From Bifidobacterium sp. ESL0690 (GTDB taxonomy: Bacteria > Actinomycetota > Actinomycetes > Actinomycetales > Bifidobacteriaceae): a DNA stretch of 64,000 nucleotides. Below the pieces are notes generated by a model. The model was not told the origin of the DNA. It saw only the letters and a list, made by a program, of their open reading frames with translations, and did no database searches. This document shows, one piece after another, positions 17,567-25,041 of the stretch (positions are counted from its first letter, which is position 1; every line of letters begins with the position of its first letter). Location: positions 2,232,001 through 2,296,000 of the forward strand of contig NZ_CP113939.1 of NCBI RefSeq assembly GCF_029392315.1. Direction: 5' to 3'. The position numbers and the translations under genes were made by a program.

Positions 17567-18297
17567 GCGAGATGAACAATACCGAGCCGGTGACCATCTA
17601 TCTGGCCCGTCACACGAAAACCACCTCCAATGCCATGGGCCGTATGCAGGGTTGGTCTGATTTCCCAGTGACTCCTGAGGGACGAGAAATCATCCGCTGT
17701 TTCGGACGAGGGTTGAAAGGCATCACTTTCAAAGCCGCATGGTGCGGTACCCTGCAACGCCATTACGAAACCGCTCGCGGCGCACTTGACTACTCGGGCA
17801 ACGAATCCGTGTCCATCACCCGCGACGCGGACCTTCGCGAGGCCAACTTCGGCAGCTTCGAAGGACGCGATATCAATGCATCCGTGCAAGCCGCGATGGA
17901 AGAACTCGGATATGCCTCGTTGCAGGCGGCTCTCGATGCCATCGGCACCAAAGCCAATCTGGACCTGCAGGACGGCCTGTACGCGCTCGACCAACGCAAC
18001 GTACTCGACACCGACCTTGATGACGAGGACCGCGCGGAAAGCTCGGAGCAGATTCAGGACCGCATGTTCGCGGCCATGACCCGCATCGGACAATCCGCGC
18101 TTGCGCAAGGCGGCGGCAACGTCTTGGTGGTCAGTTCGGGCTTGAGCCTGCGCGAGTTCCTCTTCCGTATCGACCCGGAGGTGGATCTTTCCGATCAGGG
18201 CAACACCGCAACCACCAAGTTGCGCTATGCCGACGGACGCTTCACCATCATCGGCCCCGTGGGTTCGACGCAGTATTATGAACGCGGCCGCGAATAG
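17563..18297 (+). CDS. Histidine phosphatase family protein (phosphoglycerate-mutase-like)
   Basis: This 244-residue protein starts with the catalytic RH motif (YLARHTKTTSNAMGRMQGW). The second-half elements are LREANFGSFEGRD and VLVVSSGLSLREFL. Between them is an insert of about 60 acidic residues. It starts in an ATGA overlap with the transporter stop, so the two are translationally coupled. It may dephosphorylate an imported or intracellular sugar phosphate; this is inferred from context. A truncated second copy lies at 20251-20589, after the glucosidase. Confidence 0.85.
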   Translation: MSEMNNTEPVTIYLARHTKTTSNAMGRMQGWSDFPVTPEGREIIRCFGRGLKGITFKAAWCGTLQRHYETARGALDYSGNESVSITRDADLREANFGSFEGRDINASVQAAMEELGYASLQAALDAIGTKANLDLQDGLYALDQRNVLDTDLDDEDRAESSEQIQDRMFAAMTRIGQSALAQGGGNVLVVSSGLSLREFLFRIDPEVDLSDQGNTATTKLRYADGRFTIIGPVGSTQYYERGRE

Positions 18298-18464
18298 CAA
18301 TTGACAATACCATGATGGTTGGTTGCGAACGTTGATTTTGCCGCAACCAACCATCCCATGTGCGGGCTCATGTTCCCTTCCGAGACTCTGCCTGAAGAAT
18401 ATGGGCTCACACATGGTCATTGAATCATCGATAATCAGAAAATATGACAATGATAAGGAGCAGA

Positions 18465-20249
18465 ATGTCATCCGTCAGCCAGAAGGCAAAAGCCACATCC
18501 AAGCCCACAGATATTTCGGAAAACCTTTGGTGGAAACAAGCGGTGGTCTATCAGATATACCCGAGAAGTTTCAAGGATTCGACCGGTTCTGGTTTGGGCG
18601 ACCTTAAAGGCATCACCGATAAAATGGGATATCTCAAGGCTCTCGGCGTCGACGCGGTGTGGCTTTCGCCCTTCTATCCCTCCGAACTGGCCGACGGCGG
18701 CTATGACGTTCAGGATTATCGCAACGTCGATCCGCGCCTGGGCACGATGGACGATTTTGACGCGATGGTCGCCGCCGCGCACAAAGCCGGCATCAAGATC
18801 ATCGTAGACATCGTTCCGAACCATTCCTCCCGTCTGCACCCATGGTTCCAGGAAGCACTGAAATCCGAGCCCGGCTCCCCCGCCCGCAACCGCTATATCT
18901 TCCGCGACGGCAAAGGCCCCAACGGCGACGAGCCTCCGACCAAATGGATCGCCAACTTCGGCGGCTCCGCCTGGACCCGCGTGCCCGACGGCCAGTGGTA
19001 CCTGCACCTGTTCGCCAAGGAACAGCCCGACTTCAACTGGAACAATCGCGAGGTGCACGACGACTTCCTCAAGACCTTGAGATTCTGGTGCGACCACGGC
19101 ACCGACGGCTTCCGCGTGGACGTGGCAGAAGGCCTAGCCAAGGATCTCGACCGTGACGACCTCGACAACTACGACATCGACGCCATGCACATCACCGTCG
19201 AAGACGGCAGCCACCCGGTCTATGACCGCGACGAGGTGCACGAGATCTTCCGCGAATGGCGCCGCGAGGTCTTCGACAAGTACACGCCCGCACGATTCGC
19301 TATCGCCGAGGCCTGGGTTCCAGCTTCGCGGCAATACCTCTACGCCCGTCCGAACGAACTCGGACAGGTCTTCAATTTCAAGTTCGCCGAATGCAACTGG
19401 CTGCGCGACGAGATGCACGAGGCCATCGAGGACGGCATCGCCTCGGCCGCCCGTACCAATGGCTCCACCTCCACTTGGGTGATGGGCAACCATGACGTGC
19501 CGCGCAGCGCCTCGCGTTACGCGCTGCCGCAGGTCAAGACCGACAACGGCCTCTACCATGCCATCGCCAACGACTGGCTGTTGCGCAACGGCGCCACCTA
19601 CCACGAAAACCGTGAGCTCGGCACCAAACGAGCCCGCGCCGCCGTCATGCTGGAAATGGCCTTGCCCGGCTCGGCATACATCTATCAAGGCGAAGAGCTT
19701 GGACTCTTCGAAGTTTCCGATATCCCGTGGGACGAGCTCGAAGACCCGTGGGCCTTCGGCACCCGCCGAGACCTGACCAAGAAGGGCCGCGACGGTTGCC
19801 GCGTGCCGCTTCCGTGGCAGACCGACGGCAAGGACGATTCCTTCGGCTTCTCCCCCACCAAGCAGGACGATGGCAGCAACGCCGAAAAGCCCCATCTGCC
19901 ACAGCCCTCATGGTTCTCCGACTACGCGGTGGACGGTGAGGAAGCACACGACGATTCCATGCTCTCGCATTATCGTCGTGTGCTGAAGCTGCGCCACGAG
20001 CTGCAAACGCACGACACTTCCCTGACGTGGCTTGACGATTACGACCACGCCACCGAAGCCCACGACGGCGCCGACGGCAATCTCGGCGGTTCCATCGCCT
20101 ATCGCCGCGCCAACGGTTGGACGAACATCACTAACTTCAGCGCCGAACCGATGAATCTGCCGGAAGGCGAAGTGCTGCTGAGCTCCAGCCCACTTACTGC
20201 TGACGGCAAGCTCCCGCAAGACACTTCGGTGTGGATGAAACTCAAATAA
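18465..20249 (+). CDS. GH13 alpha-glucosidase (oligo-1,6-glucosidase type)
   Basis: This 594-residue cytoplasmic enzyme has the GH13 regions in order: DIVPNHSS, DGFRVDVAEGLAKD (nucleophile Asp), FAIAEAWV (acid/base Glu) and VMGNHDVPR. The VSPF-type loop SPFYPSELADGGYDVQDYR is typical of exo-acting alpha-glucosidases of bifidobacteria. It hydrolyses terminal alpha-glucosidic bonds of short oligosaccharides. AAGGAG lies 5 nt before the ATG at 18465, favouring it over 18444. It is the third gene after the transporter and phosphatase and is probably controlled by the divergent LacI protein. Confidence 0.93.
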   Translation: MSSVSQKAKATSKPTDISENLWWKQAVVYQIYPRSFKDSTGSGLGDLKGITDKMGYLKALGVDAVWLSPFYPSELADGGYDVQDYRNVDPRLGTMDDFDAMVAAAHKAGIKIIVDIVPNHSSRLHPWFQEALKSEPGSPARNRYIFRDGKGPNGDEPPTKWIANFGGSAWTRVPDGQWYLHLFAKEQPDFNWNNREVHDDFLKTLRFWCDHGTDGFRVDVAEGLAKDLDRDDLDNYDIDAMHITVEDGSHPVYDRDEVHEIFREWRREVFDKYTPARFAIAEAWVPASRQYLYARPNELGQVFNFKFAECNWLRDEMHEAIEDGIASAARTNGSTSTWVMGNHDVPRSASRYALPQVKTDNGLYHAIANDWLLRNGATYHENRELGTKRARAAVMLEMALPGSAYIYQGEELGLFEVSDIPWDELEDPWAFGTRRDLTKKGRDGCRVPLPWQTDGKDDSFGFSPTKQDDGSNAEKPHLPQPSWFSDYAVDGEEAHDDSMLSHYRRVLKLRHELQTHDTSLTWLDDYDHATEAHDGADGNLGGSIAYRRANGWTNITNFSAEPMNLPEGEVLLSSSPLTADGKLPQDTSVWMKLK

Positions 20250-20250
20250 T

Positions 20251-20589
20251 CCCGTCTTCGACTACACTCTCGCGCCAATCGCCATTTGCGTTCTGCTTGA
20301 CAATGAGATTCGCTCGGAAACCGCGGCCGAGGTGCTGGAACGCATGAACCGCGGGATGAAGCGTATTGGTGAGGCCGCTCTTGCGCATGGTGGCGGCAAT
20401 GCGCTGGTCGTCAGTTCCGGGTTGAGCATTGTCCATTTCCTCATCGCCATCGACCTAACCCTCAACTCCAAGGGAATGGACAATGCGGCAGTCACCAAAT
20501 TGCGCTACAAAAACTGGGCTTTCAGCATCATCGGCCGAGTCGAATCGTTGAAATATTACGAAAGAGGCAAAGCCAAGATGTCGAACTGA
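20251..20589 (+). pseudogene. Truncated histidine-phosphatase copy
   Basis: An open frame without a proper start runs directly on from the glucosidase stop. It matches the C-terminal third of the protein at 17563: AHGGGNALVVSSGLSIVHFL against AQGGGNVLVVSSGLSLREFL, then TKLRY, FSIIGRV and LKYYERG against TKLRY, FTIIGPV and TQYYERG. The N-terminal half with the catalytic RH motif is missing. An internal ATG at 20332 could give 85 residues but would lack the active site. It is best explained as a decayed duplication. Confidence 0.8.
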
Positions 20590-20672
20590 TTTCATATTTC
20601 AGCTAGCGAATACGGCGATATTGGTTATTATATAATGCTATAAAATATCAATATAAATAACATGGCTATCTT

Positions 20673-20681
20673 GGGGGGGGG
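20673..20681 (+). repeat. Run of nine G overlapping the ribosome binding site of 20690
   Basis: G9 is followed by AGG and sits 9 nt before the ATG at 20690, downstream of a TATAAT-like hexamer near 20630. Length changes in this tract would alter the Shine-Dalgarno strength and spacing to the promoter. Such runs are rare in this window; the only longer one is at 44976. Confidence 0.75.
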
Positions 20682-20689
20682 AGGCCACG

Positions 20690-21175
20690 ATGCCGTATTC
20701 GGATAATCTGCGCGCCGATATAGCGCGCACAGATCAACGTATCTCCGACTTGTCAGATCAACTCAATGCCGCCAAGCAAAACCTCAACCGTCTTCGTGAA
20801 CTGCTTTCTTACGTCTCCTATAAGCAAAATAGTTTTCTGAATGAACAAGGACGACGCCAAAACAGCTTCAACAAAATCTGGCAAGATTGCGCCAATTGCC
20901 GTTCCGCTGTTGGCTACAGCAATGTCATGGGAGACATATTGTTCGGCAATGCTCCCAACAATGTGGCAGGAGCATATTCCGAAGGCATACAAAGCGTGAA
21001 TCAAGGCATTCAAAGAGCCGAAGAGGAAATCGGCGACCTTCAACGAAGTATCGCCAACGCCGAAAACTATCGGGCTGATCAGGTCAGCCATCTGCAACGA
21101 GTCTTGGCAGAAGAGCAGTGGGAAGCCCAACAGGAAGCCAAAAAAGCAGCAATGCGCGCGAGAGGAGAATGGTAA
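20690..21175 (+). CDS. Coiled-coil protein, first gene of an LXG-like cassette
   Basis: This 161-residue protein has two helical coiled-coil arms (residues about 5-45, ARTDQRISDLSDQLNAAKQN, and about 105-155, rich in E, Q, A and R) around a central segment with CANCRSAVGYSN. It has no signal peptide and no transmembrane helix. The shape resembles the small helical partner proteins (DUF5082/Lap-like) encoded before LXG effectors in type VII secretion loci. That relation is inferred from size, fold and order, not from a motif. Its start codon follows the G9 tract; its stop overlaps the next start. Confidence 0.7.
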   Translation: MPYSDNLRADIARTDQRISDLSDQLNAAKQNLNRLRELLSYVSYKQNSFLNEQGRRQNSFNKIWQDCANCRSAVGYSNVMGDILFGNAPNNVAGAYSEGIQSVNQGIQRAEEEIGDLQRSIANAENYRADQVSHLQRVLAEEQWEAQQEAKKAAMRARGEW

Positions 21176-21474
21176 TGGCACAGACGCAAGGCGACCTGGT
21201 CATCGACGACGATTACGTACTGGGTAGAGGCAAGGCCTTTTCAGATAGAGGCAATGCACTGGAAGAACAATTTGACGCGTTTCTGAAAACCCTTGACGAC
21301 ATTGCACAGACAGGCATCGTAAGCGGCTCACTGCATGAAGCCACCGTCGCTTATCGATCCGTAGCGGCTGGGCTCAAAGGGCAGTTCAAATCCCTTGGCA
21401 CCGAAGCTGACAATGTATGCAAAAGCCTTATCGCCTCGGTCGATCAAGCCGACGACAAACTCTACGAACGTTAA
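21175..21474 (+). CDS. Small helical protein, LXG-partner-like
   Basis: This 99-residue helical protein begins with a short strand-like block (GDLVIDDDYVLGRGKAFSDRG), continues with a long amphipathic helix and ends with VDQADDKLYER. The shape fits the DUF3130/TIGR04197 class of type VII-associated small proteins. ATG 21175 has GGAG 7 nt upstream and overlaps the preceding TAA. There is no WXG triplet. The function is probably escorting the large downstream protein, by analogy only. Confidence 0.65.
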   Translation: MAQTQGDLVIDDDYVLGRGKAFSDRGNALEEQFDAFLKTLDDIAQTGIVSGSLHEATVAYRSVAAGLKGQFKSLGTEADNVCKSLIASVDQADDKLYER

Positions 21475-21495
21475 ATATATACAGTTTGGGGAATC

Positions 21496-21795
21496 ATGGA
21501 AATCACCATTCACACCGATGTGCTCGACAAACAAATCAAAAAACTTCAGACAATTAATGTTAAACGTGACAACAATACGGACCAAGTAGGTGATGGTAGT
21601 AGCATCGAAGCCATCGCGCTGATAGACCGCGATTTTCTAACGCTGCAAAGCGTCTTTGACAACCTTGTGTCAGAGGCAATCAAATTTTTCCAACAAGCAC
21701 TTAAGGACTACGAGAAAGCGGACGAAGATAACGCCAAATCCATTGAGAACTCATTGGACCGCTCACCTGTCCCGGCACCTAAACAAGATAAATGA
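21496..21795 (+). CDS. Small helical protein, third gene of the cassette
   Basis: This 99-residue protein starts with MEITIHTDVLDKQIKKLQ, followed by two predicted amphipathic helices with a mid turn (QVGDGSSIEAIALIDRDF) and a polar Pro-rich end. A GGGGA Shine-Dalgarno precedes the ATG. Size and position match the third accessory component of LXG cassettes. The family is not recognised. Confidence 0.6.
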   Translation: MEITIHTDVLDKQIKKLQTINVKRDNNTDQVGDGSSIEAIALIDRDFLTLQSVFDNLVSEAIKFFQQALKDYEKADEDNAKSIENSLDRSPVPAPKQDK

Positions 21796-21819
21796 ATCCT
21801 AAAGCAAGGTAACAAAACC

Positions 21820-22956
21820 ATGACAAAACGAGATTTCAGTGATGCCACAAAACAAAGACTGTTGGGAATAGTCAATGATGTTGCAGGGCAGGACAACTAC
21901 CCCTTAGGACAGTTCGGGGACGCGATAGCTGACAAATGGTACGGACTGGAGCACTACCTCAATGGCTTTGATATGGGATCAACCCTCGATACCGAAAAAA
22001 CGTATTACCGTAAAGTAATCGATATGAACAATATGTCGGCTCAGAAAATCAACGAGATTTGGACGAATGTCTACGAAGTCAACACCCAACACACCTCACG
22101 TCTTGCCGCAATTGTTACCTCGCTGGAAGATCTGACCCAACAGGTGAGGAACCTTACTGACGCCATCAATCCTGCGACCGGCGAATTCAACACCTCGTAC
22201 ATCAACTCCACACTCAAGAACGGCATTAACGATTACACCGACGAATCAGCAATGTTCAAGAAGCTCGTTGAAAACGGGCTTACCTTGAACGATTTGGAAT
22301 CAAAGAAGCCGGAGGACATCGCCCGATGGTTCAGTGGATTAGTCGAAGCGTATGCAAAAATCGCCCCAAGCCTGGCAGTCGGCCAGAAACTGTTAATACC
22401 CGTAGGCCAAAACCTGAATATCGAAGTCGGCAACAGTATCGAAGGCGGAGGAAAGGGACCGATTAACTTTGATTTTACTTCGACCATCAAAGGCAATACC
22501 GCCGAACTCGAACACATGGCCTCCGTCAAACTGGAAAAGGACGGTTGGGAGTACAAAGAAGAAATCAATGGAACTGCCAAAGAGTACAGCTGGACGAAAA
22601 AGAACGGCGATAAGATCGATAAGATCCTGGTGACAAAGGATTCGATTCAGAAGAAAACCAATATCAGCTATGAAGCAGGAACCGAAACTGACAATGGTAC
22701 AGTCTCTAGCCATGTTGGACTTGACCTCCACGACAAAACAGACTGGCATCCTCTTAATTACCACCCACTTGAACCGGCGAATCCTCCAGTCGCTGTTATC
22801 AGACAACACTGGAAGGAGCTACCGCCTTGGAAGAAAACAGCCATCATTGCTACAGCAAGTATAGCAGTGGTTAGTGTGGTTTTGACGGTCGGACTGGACA
22901 GCGAAGTAGCAACGCCAGCAGAAATCGCGGTCGTGGATTTAATTTTGGCGGCATAA
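21820..22956 (+). CDS. LXG-like large protein with C-terminal membrane segment
   Basis: This 378-residue protein has about 130 N-terminal helical residues (KRLLGIVNDVAGQDNYPLGQ, then EIWTNVYEVNTQHTSRLAAI and DLTQQVRNLTDAI), a middle domain, and a beta-rich region of about 100 residues (SVKLEKDGWEYKEE, YSWTKKNGDKIDKILV). It ends in a roughly 20-residue hydrophobic helix (about 339-358) and a short acidic/hydrophobic tail. LXG effectors share the N-terminal helical region with variable toxic C-termini, and some are pore formers. No nuclease or NADase motif is visible, so any toxicity is conjecture. It could instead be a membrane-anchored structural component. Confidence 0.6.
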   Translation: MTKRDFSDATKQRLLGIVNDVAGQDNYPLGQFGDAIADKWYGLEHYLNGFDMGSTLDTEKTYYRKVIDMNNMSAQKINEIWTNVYEVNTQHTSRLAAIVTSLEDLTQQVRNLTDAINPATGEFNTSYINSTLKNGINDYTDESAMFKKLVENGLTLNDLESKKPEDIARWFSGLVEAYAKIAPSLAVGQKLLIPVGQNLNIEVGNSIEGGGKGPINFDFTSTIKGNTAELEHMASVKLEKDGWEYKEEINGTAKEYSWTKKNGDKIDKILVTKDSIQKKTNISYEAGTETDNGTVSSHVGLDLHDKTDWHPLNYHPLEPANPPVAVIRQHWKELPPWKKTAIIATASIAVVSVVLTVGLDSEVATPAEIAVVDLILAA

Positions 22957-22958
22957 TC

Positions 22959-23579
22959 ATGAAAATACAACACAGAAAATCACAACTAAATTCCATCCTG
23001 ATAGCGCTAATGACGCTTCTTCTTTCCGTAGCGTTAACAGGATGTGGAGCTAACCAGCAACCCGTAAAACCCGCACCGAAACCAGCAACACAGGAAATAA
23101 CCTACCCTGCAAACTTCATCAAACATTTTTTTAGTAAAGACGAACCCACAGCACAAACATATGTCCAGGGAATGAAAGATACCGTTCCGGAATATTACAC
23201 AGACGTCTACGCCCACAAAAATGGAGACATCACCATCGTGGTCACCAAAAAGCAACTGTACAAGCTCATCAAAGAGAATGACGATGATATCAAGGCGTCA
23301 GAAAAGGACTTCCTCAGCAAAGGTAAGGACTACCGCTACCAAATCGGCAAGGACGGACGCACCATGGACCTCTGGCTCGACAAACACATCCCGGCCATGG
23401 GCGAGGCAGGCATGACCCTCGACCTCCCCCAGGATTATGCAACCAACTACTACCTTAAAGGCGGCAAGGGCGACTGGGACATGACCGTCACCTTCCACAA
23501 CTGCCACACCGGACAGACCGTCTACCAATACCAGTGGAGCCAAGGCAGCAACTACACCATCGACCAATTCGGAGACTGA
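22959..23579 (+). CDS. Secreted lipoprotein of the cassette
   Basis: This 206-residue protein has a type II signal peptide: basic MKIQHRKSQ, a hydrophobic core, and lipobox LTGC with Cys at about 29. A Pro/Lys linker (QQPVKPAPKPATQE) leads to a soluble domain of about 165 residues with many Asp/Lys and an ending rich in Tyr/Gln. It starts 2 bp after the previous stop, so it is coupled. Lipoproteins after an LXG gene can be immunity factors; that is a hypothesis here. Confidence 0.75.
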   Translation: MKIQHRKSQLNSILIALMTLLLSVALTGCGANQQPVKPAPKPATQEITYPANFIKHFFSKDEPTAQTYVQGMKDTVPEYYTDVYAHKNGDITIVVTKKQLYKLIKENDDDIKASEKDFLSKGKDYRYQIGKDGRTMDLWLDKHIPAMGEAGMTLDLPQDYATNYYLKGGKGDWDMTVTFHNCHTGQTVYQYQWSQGSNYTIDQFGD

Positions 23580-23626
23580 ACCTTGCCCGTGTTAACTCAC
23601 AAACTATCTGAAGAAAGACGAACCAG

Positions 23627-24196
23627 ATGAGCACCGATGCCACAATCTTCAACGGAAACGTTACCCTAAGTCTGCCTGAAGGATTCATGAACCATGAATC
23701 GAAGGAAGAACAACCGCAGCTATCAAACAATCAGGCAGATAAATCGACGACGGGGCAGGGAAATCCCTCAAATGAAACCGACGAGTACAGCGCCGGCAAA
23801 GGCAAGCGGCTTTTCGACTATCAGAACGACCCAGACACCAGCATCGTAGGCGGCATATCAAAACGTGCCTGGGACGAGGAAAAACTGGAAGAACTTCTCA
23901 ACCTCTACGCCAACACCCTATCGCGCAGCCTCCCGACCTTCGACAACGTAGCCATGGCCGCGCGGCCTAATCCGCATGACGGCAGCACTTTGGCGATGCT
24001 CCAATTCACGTACACCACCTCCGACAAGAACTGGTTCGCCAATCTCTTCGCCTTCCCCGTCGAAAGCCGAACTGCGATACTCTATATGACCTGCACTTAC
24101 GACAACGCCTTCGTGCGTTCCGACCAGTTTATGGATATCGCCGAATCCATTACTTTCAACGAAGATGCAAGCACGAACGACGACAAACAGGAATGA
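23627..24196 (+). CDS. Hypothetical protein, last gene of the cassette
   Basis: This 189-residue soluble protein starts with a strand-like block (TIFNGNVTLSLPEGFMNHES). A linker of about 45 Gln/Asn/Ser residues follows, then an alpha/beta domain (about 70-175) with FANLFAFPVESRTAILYMTC. It has no signal or membrane segment. The arrangement recalls small phage- or type VII-associated cytoplasmic proteins used for recognition or immunity, but no family could be assigned. It lies 47 bp after the lipoprotein gene on the same strand. No clear terminator is seen before the convergent gatD. Confidence 0.55.
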   Translation: MSTDATIFNGNVTLSLPEGFMNHESKEEQPQLSNNQADKSTTGQGNPSNETDEYSAGKGKRLFDYQNDPDTSIVGGISKRAWDEEKLEELLNLYANTLSRSLPTFDNVAMAARPNPHDGSTLAMLQFTYTTSDKNWFANLFAFPVESRTAILYMTCTYDNAFVRSDQFMDIAESITFNEDASTNDDKQE

Positions 24197-24226
24197 AAAC
24201 AGACGAACATTTTGTTGAGTACTAAA

Positions 24227-25036
24227 TTAGCGAGGCCTTGAAATAGCGACGCGGCGGGCATTGGCGGCTAGGGCGTCGATATGGGCGAGTTCCGCCTTTT
24301 GCGACTCGGTCTGCTGCGGATGGAATTCGCCGTAGCGATGGGTGACGGCGGCACGGATGAGGAAGTCGGAGACCTCCGGATTCTTCGGGAGCAGCGGGCC
24401 GTGCATGTAGGTGCCGATGACATTGTGGATGCGGGCGCCTTCAGTGCCGTCTTTGCCGTTGTTACCCCAGCCCTCGTGGTCGACGTGGCCGAACGGTTGA
24501 ACGCCATCGCGCAGGAAGGTCTGGCCGGAATGGTTTTCGTAGCCGATGACGTTGCCGAACTGGTCGGAATGTTCCAGAAGGTTACCGATCATACGGGTTT
24601 CGCGGCCTTCGGTGTAGACACCGAAAATGCCGATGCCGTCAAGTTTCGTGCCGTCGATGGTCTCGAAATACTCACCAAACAGCTGATACATGCCGCAGAT
24701 CATGAGCATCGGCACGTCTTCTTCGGCCAATTTTCGCAGGATGTCCGCGCGCTTGAAGAAGTCTTCGGAAATCTTCTTCTGGCCGTTGTCCTGTCCGCCG
24801 CCGCCGAGAATCATATCGACGTGCTCCGGCCACGAGTCACCTTGGTTATAGGTGTGGATAACCGGCTCGTAGCCGTATAGCGCAAGCCGACGCTTGACGG
24901 CGAGCACGTTGCCCCAGTCACCGTAGATGTTCATATCCTTCGGGTAGATGGACATGACGTCAATCGGCCTGGCGGCTTGCGAAGGTTGTGAAGCTTGCAT
25001 ATTTGCGTTCTGGTTCTCGCTACGATTTTCGCCCAT
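24227..25036 (-). CDS. gatD: Lipid II isoglutaminyl synthase, glutaminase subunit GatD
   Basis: This 269-residue class I glutamine amidotransferase (CobB/CobQ-like) supplies ammonia to MurT for amidating the D-Glu of lipid II. The catalytic Cys lies in PMLMICGMYQLFGEYF. The early block IYPKDMNIYGDWGNVL and the later NVIGYENHSGQTFL are GatD features, and a His lies in the GTYMHGPLLPKNPE block. ATG 25036 is preceded by GGGGAAGTGA. It starts 6 bp after the murT stop. Confidence 0.93.
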   Translation of the reverse strand: MGENRSENQNANMQASQPSQAARPIDVMSIYPKDMNIYGDWGNVLAVKRRLALYGYEPVIHTYNQGDSWPEHVDMILGGGGQDNGQKKISEDFFKRADILRKLAEEDVPMLMICGMYQLFGEYFETIDGTKLDGIGIFGVYTEGRETRMIGNLLEHSDQFGNVIGYENHSGQTFLRDGVQPFGHVDHEGWGNNGKDGTEGARIHNVIGTYMHGPLLPKNPEVSDFLIRAAVTHRYGEFHPQQTESQKAELAHIDALAANARRVAISRPR

Positions 25037-25041
25037 TGCGT

